From the NCBI GenBank assembly GCA_947461495.1, contig CANHLV010000120.1, forward strand, positions 1 to 6,234: a stretch of DNA of 6,234 nucleotides. Direction: 5' to 3'. The position numbers were made by a program, and so were the translations under genes. This stretch comes from Chitinophagaceae bacterium. GTDB lineage: Bacteria > Bacteroidota > Bacteroidia > Chitinophagales > Chitinophagaceae. Positions 1-4,624 of the stretch are shown piece after piece. Within the stretch, counting starts at the first letter, position 1, and the number at the start of each line of letters is the position of its first letter. A model generated the notes under the pieces. The model was not told where the DNA came from. It saw only the letters and a program-made list of their open reading frames with translations, and did no database searches.

Positions 1-5
1 CTACA

Positions 6-22
6 ATGTTCCATAGGAACAT
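6..22. repeat. Hairpin with GTTCC/GGAAC core
   Basis: A perfect 7-bp inverted repeat (ATGTTCC at 6-12, GGAACAT at 16-22) encloses a 3-base loop (ATA). The GTTCC-NNN-GGAAC core recurs in the hairpin at 58-72, so the two look like units of one repeat family. No run of T follows, so it does not look like a terminator. It resembles the short intergenic hairpin repeats common in Bacteroidota genomes; that is general knowledge and was not searched. Confidence 0.6.
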
Positions 23-57
23 CTAGTCTTTAGCCCGAGATGTAAATTGTTTTGGTT

Positions 58-72
58 CGTTCCTTCGGAACG
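58..72. repeat. Second hairpin with GTTCC/GGAAC core
   Basis: A perfect 6-bp inverted repeat (CGTTCC at 58-63, GGAACG at 67-72) has a 3-base loop (TTC). It shares the GTTCC-NNN-GGAAC arrangement with the hairpin at 6-22, 36 bases to the left, giving a REP-like pair. No coding frame explains the symmetry. Confidence 0.6.
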
Positions 73-87
73 TTTGGTGAAAGATAG

Positions 88-188
88 CCACGAATGCACG
101 AATTAGGTCCACTAAATCCCCCAAAGGGGAAACGAAACGCTGCGAAACCTATATTTTCTCTGTCTCTCAGATGTAATATAATTCGTGG
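88..188. repeat. Intergenic inverted-repeat module (CCACGAAT / ATTCGTGG)
   Basis: CCACGAAT (88-95) and CACGAATTA (97-105) are matched in inverted orientation by a single right arm at 179-188, which contains TAATTCGTG and ATTCGTGG. The enclosed 70-odd bases hold a small CCCC-AAA-GGGG hairpin (119-129). No open frame of useful length with a plausible start is present. The structure looks like a non-autonomous repeat or remnant. CCACGAATGCACGAAT-like strings occur widely between genes in Bacteroidota; this is recalled, not searched. Confidence 0.5.
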
Positions 189-211
189 TTAACCAAAAGA
201 AAAAGTGTAAC

Positions 212-230
212 TGGTCGCAATTTGCGACCA
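212..230. repeat. 19-bp perfect palindrome upstream of the ORF6N gene
   Basis: TGGTCGCAA (212-220) and TTGCGACCA (222-230) are perfect reverse complements around one central base (221). The palindrome lies about 80-95 bases before the ORF6N gene start. Read in the frame beginning at 212, it gives W-S-Q-F-A-T-T-S, closely resembling the variable middle of ORF6N proteins (the -SQFATS- type). The centre falls on the first base of the codon after CAA, exactly as in the palindromes at 509-541 and 714-740. It could be an operator for the downstream gene, a mobile hairpin, or a scrap of an older ORF6N gene. Confidence 0.7.
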
Positions 231-308
231 CCTCCTTTTAATGGAAAAATACATTTCTTAACTGTTGTTTTAATCTTTTAATTACCATTCTAATCATGTT
301 TATTTGTG

Positions 309-662
309 ATGATGAATAACAATATGAACGCAACAATATCAGAAATCGAAAGCCGAATCTTCACGATTAGGAACATGCAGGTTATGCTTGAAAATCATTT
401 GGCTGAATTATATGGCGTGGAAACAAAACAAATCAACCGATCTGTAAAAAGAAACATTACAAGATTTCCAGAGACTTTCATGTTTCAATTAAAAACAGCG
501 GAGTGGGAAAACTTGAAGTGCCAAATTGGTACTTCAAGTTTAGAGCATGGGGGAAAGAGAAAGCTACCATTTGTATTTAACGAACAAGGTTTTGCCATGC
601 TATCGGCTGTGTTAAGAAGCGAAACTGCTGTAAATGTGCGTAATGAAATAAATCTAAATTGA
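309..662 (+). pseudogene. ORF6N (KilA-N-associated) domain protein, 3'-truncated
   Basis: The product has the N-terminal ORF6N domain, a DNA-binding domain of phage and mobile-element proteins often annotated as an antirepressor/KilA-N relative. Family signatures in order are the IFTIRN segment, a LAELYGVETKQINR stretch, KRNITRFPETFMFQL, a variable KCQIGTSS segment, GGKRKLPFVFNEQG and MLSAVLRSETAVNV. The reading then breaks off. Family members normally continue with a further helix (roughly VSIQIMNAFVEM) and a C-terminal region, but here about seven unrelated residues and a stop follow, so the sequence departs from the family at about base 638. ATG codons at 309, 312 and 324 are all possible starts (a GTG lies at 306); no clear ribosome-binding site decides between them. 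A 33-base near-palindrome lies within the gene. The domain identity is secure from the motifs. Whether the short product of about 117 residues still binds DNA is unknown. Confidence 0.8.
509..541. repeat. 33-base near-palindrome inside the ORF6N coding sequence
   Basis: The arms are AAACTTGAAGT (509-519) and ACTTCAAGTTT (531-541). After one G/T pair (520/530) the pairing resumes as CCA (521-523) with TGG (527-529) around AAT. This gives 14 Watson-Crick pairs plus one wobble. The symmetry sits exactly over the codons for L-K-C-Q-I-G-T-S-S, the variable segment of the ORF6N domain. Its centre (525) is the first base of the codon after CAA. Confidence 0.8.
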
Positions 663-684
663 TAAAATAATTCTAGATGAATAG

Positions 685-795
685 AATATCACAAAAAATA
701 AAGAGGTGAAATTGATGGTATCGCAAAATGCGATACCATCTAAAAAAAACAAAAATATTTTTAAAAAACTATTCCAAATTACCAATATTTGGTAA
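685..795 (+). pseudogene. Probable remnant of a second ORF6N gene / tiny ORF
   Basis: An open frame from 685 to the stop at 793-795 follows an in-frame TAG at 682-684. Its middle reads KEVKLMVSQNAIPSKK, which resembles the central segment of another ORF6N subtype (-LMVSQNAIPSK-). The following residues are Lys/Asn-rich and do not match the usual GG...P(Y/F).F.E.G continuation. An ATG at 715 preceded by AGAGGTG (702-708) could give a 26-residue peptide, but the resemblance to the interior of a known domain makes a decayed fragment more likely. It lies just after the truncated ORF6N gene, in a different reading frame, so it may be a scrap of a paralogue or of the same gene after rearrangement. 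Confidence 0.4.
714..740. repeat. 27-base palindrome downstream of the ORF6N gene
   Basis: GATGGTATCGCA (714-725) and TGCGATACCATC (729-740) are perfect 12-bp arms around AAA (726-728). In the frame of the ATG at 715 it reads V-S-Q-N-A-I-P-S, and the centre (727) again falls on the first base of the codon after CAA. An A-rich stretch follows on the plus strand, so a minus-strand transcript would have U-rich sequence before the stem rather than after it. That does not favour a simple terminator for either neighbour. Confidence 0.8.
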
Positions 796-800
796 CTTGG
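774..800. promoter_or_regulatory. Candidate operator of the parDE module (27-bp near-palindrome)
   Basis: CCAAATTACCAA (774-785) and TTGGTAACTTGG (789-800) are inverted repeats with one mismatch around TAT. The element ends 10 bases before the antitoxin start. ParD-type antitoxins are ribbon-helix-helix dimers that normally repress their own operon by binding palindromes overlapping the promoter, so an operator is the natural reading. No convincing Bacteroidota promoter (TTTG / TAnnTTTG) could be assigned. The symmetry is seen directly; the role is inferred from position. Confidence 0.5.
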
Positions 801-810
801 CTAAAAAACA

Positions 811-1062
811 ATGGGAAAAAATACATCAATTTCACTGGGAAATCATTTTGAAAATTTTATTGAGCATTCCATAAATGATGGTAGATATAATAATGCAAGT
901 GAAGTGATAAGAGCTGGACTTCGTTTATTAGAAGAAGAGGAACACAAACTGATTGTTTTGAAAAAAGCTATTAAAGAAGGGAAAGAAAGCGGACGCGCCA
1001 TGAAATTTAATCCCAAAAAACAACTGGCATCTTTAAAAGCCGGAAAAAAATCAAATGGCTAA
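811..1062 (+). CDS. parD: ParD-family antitoxin (type II toxin-antitoxin)
   Basis: An 83-residue protein of the length usual for the ParD/CopG-like antitoxins that pair with ParE. The N-terminal half (MGKNTSISLGNHFENFIEHS, then NDGRYNNASEVIRAGLRLLEEEE) is the standard ribbon-helix-helix pattern: a short beta strand with Thr/Ser/Ser at about residues 5-9, a first helix, and the G(R/K)Y.N.SEV.R.GLR.L signature. The charged C-terminal half (about residues 45-83, Lys/Glu-rich) is the part expected to wrap and neutralise the toxin. It overlaps the toxin gene by 8 bases, the usual coupled arrangement. The ATG at 811 fits the family start. No strong ribosome-binding site is visible, and the palindrome at 774-800 probably governs expression. 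Confidence 0.9.
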   Translation: MGKNTSISLGNHFENFIEHSINDGRYNNASEVIRAGLRLLEEEEHKLIVLKKAIKEGKESGRAMKFNPKKQLASLKAGKKSNG

Positions 1063-1348
1063 TTATTATTTTACCAATAAAGCAGTTGAGGATTTAGCTG
1101 AAATTTGGAACTATACTTTAGAAAACTGGTCGGAGCGCCAAGCAGATAAATATTACGACTTGCTAATTATGACTTGTTCAACTTTGGCAAATGATCCCAA
1201 AATGGGGAAACAATATGATATTTTATCTGAAGGAATTATTGGGTACAAAATAAGTAAGCATATTATTTTCTATCAGATAATTTCTAAAAGAGAAATTGAA
1301 ATTGTTAGAATTCTACACAGAATGATGGATTTAAAAAGTAAAATATAA
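1055..1348 (+). CDS. parE: ParE/RelE-superfamily toxin
   Basis: A 97-residue protein, full length for ParE. Family features are an N-terminal strand (NYYFTNKAVEDL), a long first helix with AEIWNYTLENWSERQADKYYDLL, the NDP..GK..D linker (about residues 46-54), and C-terminal strands with GYKISKHIIFYQI and IEIVRILHRMMDLKSKI. The last matches the common ParE ending (ILH.RMD). ParE toxins of the classical type inhibit DNA gyrase, whereas other superfamily members cleave mRNA; sequence alone does not settle which applies here. Translation should be coupled to the antitoxin through the 8-base overlap. Only three bases separate the stop from the likely left end of the insertion sequence, so the gene escaped disruption narrowly and has no terminator of its own before the IS. 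Confidence 0.88.
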   Translation: MANYYFTNKAVEDLAEIWNYTLENWSERQADKYYDLLIMTCSTLANDPKMGKQYDILSEGIIGYKISKHIIFYQIISKREIEIVRILHRMMDLKSKI

Positions 1349-1367
1349 AGCTGTAGATTCCGGAACA

Positions 1368-1547
1368 TGTTGACCCACCATTCCGTTTTATGTTGACCCA
1401 CCATTCCGGTGATGTTGACCCACCCGTTTCAGTAGTCCTGATTTATTGTTAAAAAGACTGCATGATTTTAATTCCGGGATGTTGACCCACTTCAAAATTC
1501 AAGTTTGATTAGGATACCATGCAGACATTCCGGCATGTTGACCCACC
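1368..1547 (+). repeat. Left-end array of five IS21 terminal repeats
   Basis: TGTTGACCCACC occurs at 1368-1379, 1391-1402, 1413-1424 and 1536-1547, and a shorter TGTTGACCCAC at 1480-1490. The centre-to-centre steps are about 23, 22, 67 and 56 bases, so the first three are roughly two helical turns apart. Each is preceded by TTCCG(G) with 2-5 intervening bases. These are expected to be IstA binding sites. The last copy sits 12 bases before the istA ORF start, so transposase binding there could also repress istA. Confidence 0.85.
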
Positions 1548-1559
1548 TGTTTTTTATAA

Positions 1560-3137
1560 ATGAAAGGATTTTTGATGTTGCTTGCTCTTAAAAAAAGAGC
1601 AATGGCACAAAAACCAATCGTTATGGAACAACTTAAACAAGTTTTGCAATTAAAAAATGATGGGGTTTCTATCCGAGAGATAGCTCGTCGCGTTGGTATC
1701 AGCCGTAATAGTGTACGTAAGTATTTAAGTAAGCTAATTGACAACACATTTTTACCCAATAAAGAATTAGCAGATAAGGCTTACAATAATGAAGTTTTAT
1801 TACACCAAACGTCAAGGCTCCATAAACTGATACAGTATTTTAAAGACACGGGAGATGAGCTCAAACGCACCGGAGTAACACGTCAGCTTCTTTGGAATGA
1901 ATACCTGCTAAAATATCCCGATGGCTATGGTTACAGCCAGTATTGTTATCACTTGTCGGAATGGTTCAAGCAAGCGGATTTAGCTATGCATATGGAATAT
2001 GTTCCTGGCGACCTGATGATGATAGACTTTGCTGGAAAGAAACAATCTTATGTAGATAAAGACACGGGAGAGATTATTGCATGCGAAGTTTTTATATCAG
2101 TATTGCCTTTCAGTGGTCTTATTTTTTGCTATGCTGTACCCTCTCAAAAGACGATAGATTTTGCTGATGCCATCAATTGTATGTTGAGCTTTTATGGAGG
2201 TTGTGCACAAACAATTCTATGTGATAATTTTAAAACAGCAGTTATTAAAACAGATCGATACGAGCCAGTGTTTACCGAACTCTGCCATCAGTTATCTGAG
2301 CATTATGATACAACCTTTAGTGCTACGAGGCCATACAGTCCGAGAGATAAAGCCATGGTTGAAAAGTCTGTAAATATTGTTTACAATCACATTTATGGCC
2401 CCTTGAGAAATCAAACTTTTGATAGCTTAACGTCTTTAAATAAAGCCATAGAGATACAGCTTCGTTTGCTTAATGACAAGCCTTACAAACATACCCCACA
2501 CAGCCGCTTGTATTTTTTTGAACAAGATGAAACAGCTACATTAAAGGCATTGCCTTCGGAACCATTTGGATTTAAAAAAGTAACCACCTTAACTGTTCAG
2601 CGCAATTACCACGTACAACTTACTGAAGATCGACATTACTATAGTGTACCCTACAAGTATGTAGGCAAAAAGGTTCAGGTGTATTATGATAAAAAGGTAG
2701 TGGAGATTTACAATGGTTATGAACGAATAGCTTTCCATCCCCGAAGTATTTATAATAAAATGTATCATACGCTTACTGAACATATGCCACCGAACCACCA
2801 ACACATGAAGCAGATAAAAGGTTGGAACAAAGATGATTTATTGTCGCAGGCAAGAGCGCTCGGAGCTGGAGTAGAGCGAGTCGCAACGCTTATTTTAGAA
2901 AGCCATTTTTTAGTGGAACAAAATTACAAGTCATGCTTTGGCTTGTTGATGCTTAGTAGAAAATATGATGCAGTTCGATTGGAAGCGGCTTGCAATAGAG
3001 CTTTACAAGGAACCCGTGTAAACTACACTATGATTAAAAATATTTTAGCTAAAGGGCTTGACAAATCAAATGTCATGGGTGAAGTAAAACCAATACCCCA
3101 TCATGAGAATATACGTGGTAAAGAAAACTACCAATAA
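1560..3137 (+). CDS. istA: IS21-family transposase IstA (DDE integrase)
   Basis: A 525-residue transposase that cuts and joins the IS ends to target DNA. Residues about 27-58 form a helix-turn-helix (LKNDGVSIREIARRVGIS followed by RNSVRKYL), which should bind the terminal repeats. The retroviral-integrase-like catalytic core follows, with a visible DDE triad at Asp156 (MMIDFAGKK), Asp222 (ILCDNFKTA) and Glu268 (KAMVEKSV). The C-terminal part (about 340-400, NYHVQLTEDRHYYSVPYKYVGKK region) is the beta-rich domain typical of IstA. No frameshift or stop was found, and all catalytic residues are present, so the gene looks active. The start is uncertain: ATG 1560 gives 14 extra residues before ATG 1602 (MAQKPIVMEQ), and neither has a strong ribosome-binding site. 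istB follows after 24 bases on the same strand, consistent with one operon. Confidence 0.93.
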   Translation: MKGFLMLLALKKRAMAQKPIVMEQLKQVLQLKNDGVSIREIARRVGISRNSVRKYLSKLIDNTFLPNKELADKAYNNEVLLHQTSRLHKLIQYFKDTGDELKRTGVTRQLLWNEYLLKYPDGYGYSQYCYHLSEWFKQADLAMHMEYVPGDLMMIDFAGKKQSYVDKDTGEIIACEVFISVLPFSGLIFCYAVPSQKTIDFADAINCMLSFYGGCAQTILCDNFKTAVIKTDRYEPVFTELCHQLSEHYDTTFSATRPYSPRDKAMVEKSVNIVYNHIYGPLRNQTFDSLTSLNKAIEIQLRLLNDKPYKHTPHSRLYFFEQDETATLKALPSEPFGFKKVTTLTVQRNYHVQLTEDRHYYSVPYKYVGKKVQVYYDKKVVEIYNGYERIAFHPRSIYNKMYHTLTEHMPPNHQHMKQIKGWNKDDLLSQARALGAGVERVATLILESHFLVEQNYKSCFGLLMLSRKYDAVRLEAACNRALQGTRVNYTMIKNILAKGLDKSNVMGEVKPIPHHENIRGKENYQ

Positions 3138-3161
3138 TTGTAACCAATACATTTTAATATT

Positions 3162-3887
3162 ATGAACATCACACAAACACTGGATCAAATGCATGAGCTT
3201 CGTTTACACGGTATGCATCTAGGCTATCAGGCTCAATTGGAGCTTCCTATGAACAACCAATTAGAAGGGCATGAATTACTTGCACATTTGGTACACTCAG
3301 AAGCGCTACATCGACACAATGAAAAAACTGCAATGTTATTACGTGCTGCTAAATTACGCCTGTCGGCGAATATCACGGATATTGAATGCAGCACAGTAAG
3401 AAATCTAACCAAGCAGCAATTAGCTGTTTTAACCGAAGGCTTTTTCCTTGAACAATCTAATAACATCCTCATCACCGGAGCTACGGGATGTGGGAAAAGT
3501 TATCTTGCCTGTGCACTGGGGTATCAAGCATGTTTATTAGGATATAAAACCATTTATCTTGGTATGAATAGGCTTATCGAAAAAGTAACGCTGTCCAAAT
3601 TAGACGGCTCGTATCTTAAGCTATTGAATCAGCTCGAAAAACAGTCTCTGATTATCTTGGATGATTTTGGATTACAGAGCATGAATCAGGACATGAAACT
3701 GACCTTGTTGCAATTGCTGGAGGACAGGTATCAAAAGAAGAGTATTATTGTCACCTCTCAGTTACCCGTTGCTAAATGGTTCGATTATATAAACGACCCC
3801 ACATTAGCTGATGCTATACTTGACAGATTGACAGCAAATGCACAAAGAATAGAATTGAAAGGAGAATCGCTTAGAAGAAAAAAATAA
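3162..3887 (+). CDS. istB: IS21 helper ATPase IstB
   Basis: A 241-residue AAA+ ATPase of the DnaC-like IstB family, which selects and remodels target DNA and stimulates IstA. The N-terminal region (about 1-80) is the helical family segment (QTLDQMHELRLHGM, later EALHRHNEKTAMLLRAAKLR). Walker A is GATGCGKS at residues 106-113, with Lys112 and Ser113. Walker B is LIILDDFG with Asp167 and Asp168. A sensor-type stretch IIVTSQLPVAKWFD and the common ending DAILDRLTANAQRIELKGESLR are also present. Length and motifs are those of an intact protein. It is probably co-transcribed with istA (24-base gap). About 55 bases of AT-rich non-coding sequence follow before the right-end repeats. Confidence 0.93.
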   Translation: MNITQTLDQMHELRLHGMHLGYQAQLELPMNNQLEGHELLAHLVHSEALHRHNEKTAMLLRAAKLRLSANITDIECSTVRNLTKQQLAVLTEGFFLEQSNNILITGATGCGKSYLACALGYQACLLGYKTIYLGMNRLIEKVTLSKLDGSYLKLLNQLEKQSLIILDDFGLQSMNQDMKLTLLQLLEDRYQKKSIIVTSQLPVAKWFDYINDPTLADAILDRLTANAQRIELKGESLRRKK

Positions 3888-3943
3888 TTAACTTAGCATC
3901 ATCAAAATAGTTCTTCATTTATAGAATACAAATCTCAAACTTG

Positions 3944-3959
3944 CCTGCCTATCGGCAGG
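3944..3959. repeat. GC-rich hairpin at the IS right end
   Basis: CCTGCC (3944-3949) pairs with GGCAGG (3954-3959) around a TATC loop. It overlaps the first right-end terminal repeat (3958-3969). The stem could reduce read-through from istB, but no T-run follows, so a terminator call is weak. It contrasts with the AT-rich surroundings. Confidence 0.5.
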
Positions 3960-3991
3960 TGGGTCAACATCACCGGAATAGTGGGTCAACA
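3958..3991 (-). repeat. Right-end pair of IS21 terminal repeats
   Basis: GGTGGGTCAACA (3958-3969) and AGTGGGTCAACA (3980-3991) are inverted copies of the left-end repeats, 22 bases apart. CACCGGAATA separates them and GGCCGG follows the outer copy. The pair mirrors the outermost left repeats in spacing, which supports these as the true transposase sites. Confidence 0.85.
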
Positions 3992-4006
3992 TGGCCGGAA
4001 TTTACA

Positions 4007-4325
4007 TCAAAACAATCCTCTATCACTAAGCACAGGAAAAGTTATACCAACTATCTCTAATCAAAAGATGAATGAATATTTAAAAGTGATTGCAAGTAAA
4101 ACAAACATTGATAAACTTGTTACATGTCACGTTGCTAGACACAGCTTTGCTACCAACTCACTTGAATTAAATGTACCTATCGAAACTGTTTCAAAGGTAT
4201 TAGGACATACCAGCATTAAAACAACTCAGATTTATGCTAAGATTACAGAAACAAAACTCATGAATGACTTTGCTGCTTTTGAAACAAACTTACAACAACA
4301 AACCCTATTACATAAAGCAATTTAA
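4007..4325 (+). pseudogene. Tyrosine recombinase (integrase), C-terminal fragment
   Basis: Only the last part of the catalytic domain remains. Seen are the second catalytic block HVARHSFA (His codon 4128-4130, Arg 4137-4139), the LGHTS block (His 4206-4208), and the nucleophile in TTQIYAKI (Tyr 4233-4235). The NQKMNEYLK segment before the first block is typical of Bacteroidota integrative-element integrases. The N-terminal DNA-binding domains, the first catalytic Arg and the catalytic Lys are missing. The IS right end sits directly at the break. An open frame reaches back to a GTG at 3981 inside the IS, giving a 114-residue hybrid ORF, but that start is an accident of the terminal repeat. The fragment cannot be a functional recombinase on its own. 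The missing part is not found elsewhere in the window, so it was lost rather than split. Confidence 0.9.
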
Positions 4326-4336
4326 ACCCAACTACT

Positions 4337-4594
4337 ATGGAAATCGTAACAAAAGAAATGTTAGATGAATTTAAACAAGAATTAAAAAGAGAATTATCAG
4401 AGATTAATAATAACATCTCTCAGCACCATCCTAAGAAACTAATGAAAAATCAAGATTTAATGGATTATCTAGGCTGTTCTTACACAACTATTGAAAAGCT
4501 AAGAGCATCCAATAAACTTCCTTATAAAAAGGTTATGGGTACTTATTATTATTCTATTGATGAAGTTAATAAGGTGTTTTTGGAGAGGACATAA
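4337..4594 (+). CDS. Small helix-turn-helix protein, excisionase-like
   Basis: An 85-residue protein. Residues 1-30 (MLDEFKQELKRELSEINNNI) are charged and likely helical or coiled-coil. Residues about 35-83 hold a winged-helix/MerR-like HTH of the excisionase type: LMKNQDLMDYLGCSYTTIEK, then LRASNKLPYKKVMGTYYYSIDEV with the conserved G-x-YY-hydrophobic wing. Such proteins usually follow the integrase in Bacteroidota integrative elements and act as directionality factors or regulators. Here the gene starts 11 bases after the integrase remnant and shares its strand, supporting an int-xis type pair whose integrase is now dead. A general regulatory HTH role is the alternative. No strong ribosome-binding site precedes the ATG. 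The gene looks intact and ends at a terminator. Confidence 0.75.
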   Translation: MEIVTKEMLDEFKQELKRELSEINNNISQHHPKKLMKNQDLMDYLGCSYTTIEKLRASNKLPYKKVMGTYYYSIDEVNKVFLERT

Positions 4595-4621
4595 AAAAGC
4601 CACCCTCTTAAGAGGGCTTTT
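4595..4621. terminator. Bidirectional rho-independent terminator
   Basis: CCCTCTT (4603-4609) and AAGAGGG (4610-4616) form a perfect 14-base palindrome. It is flanked by AAAAG (4595-4598 plus G4599) and CTTTT (4617-4621), which extend the stem across a CCA bulge and provide a T-run in both directions. It lies between the rightward HTH gene (stop 4592-4594) and the leftward gene ending at 4625, so it can serve both convergent transcripts. Confidence 0.8.
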
Positions 4622-4624
4622 ATG

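Larger units (their letters stand above)
1352..4006 (+). mobile_element. IS21-family insertion sequence, complete istA-istB
   Basis: The two-gene istA-istB arrangement and multiple repeats at each end identify IS21. The best boundaries begin TGTAGATTCCGG at 1352 and end CCGGAATTTACA at 4006. The right end reverse-complemented (TGTAAATTCCGG...) matches the left with one substitution there, then one short indel before TGTTGACCCAC, and it satisfies the TG...CA ends of the family. The total is about 2655 bp. Five TGTTGACCCAC repeats lie at the left (1368, 1391, 1413, 1480, 1536) and two inverted copies at the right (3958-3969, 3980-3991). Most copies are preceded by TTCCGG. The flanks (left ...TAAAGC, right TCAAAA...) show no 4-8 bp target duplication, pointing to deletion or recombination after insertion. 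A tighter definition starting at TGTTGACC (1368 to 3991) is possible but would leave matching TTCCGG outside. Confidence 0.85.

Noticed and set aside
714..740. Palindrome as a terminator of the ORF6N gene
   Set aside because: It is followed by an A-rich rather than T-rich tract on the plus strand, and its codon-phased match to ORF6N sequence is a better explanation.
774..800. Fourth member of the ORF6N-phased palindrome set
   Set aside because: It has three bases between the CAA and TTG halves instead of one, its translation in the matching phase lacks the S-Q pattern, and its position fits an antitoxin operator.
1368..1547. TGTTGACCCACC repeats as a CRISPR-like array
   Set aside because: The repeats are 11-12 bases, unevenly spaced (22-67 bases), and recur inverted at the other end of an istA-istB pair, so they are IS21 terminal repeats.
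1499..1759. Minus-strand open frame of 86 residues overlapping the start of istA
   Set aside because: It lies antisense to the helix-turn-helix region of istA and across an IS terminal repeat; no recognisable protein features.
3233..3475. Minus-strand open frame inside istB
   Set aside because: It is antisense to the conserved helical N-terminal region of IstB and has no family features.
1560..3887. IS cargo, or a Tn7-like or IstAB-derived guided system
   Set aside because: Only standard-length istA and istB are present between the ends; there is no extra gene, no CRISPR component and no targeting protein.
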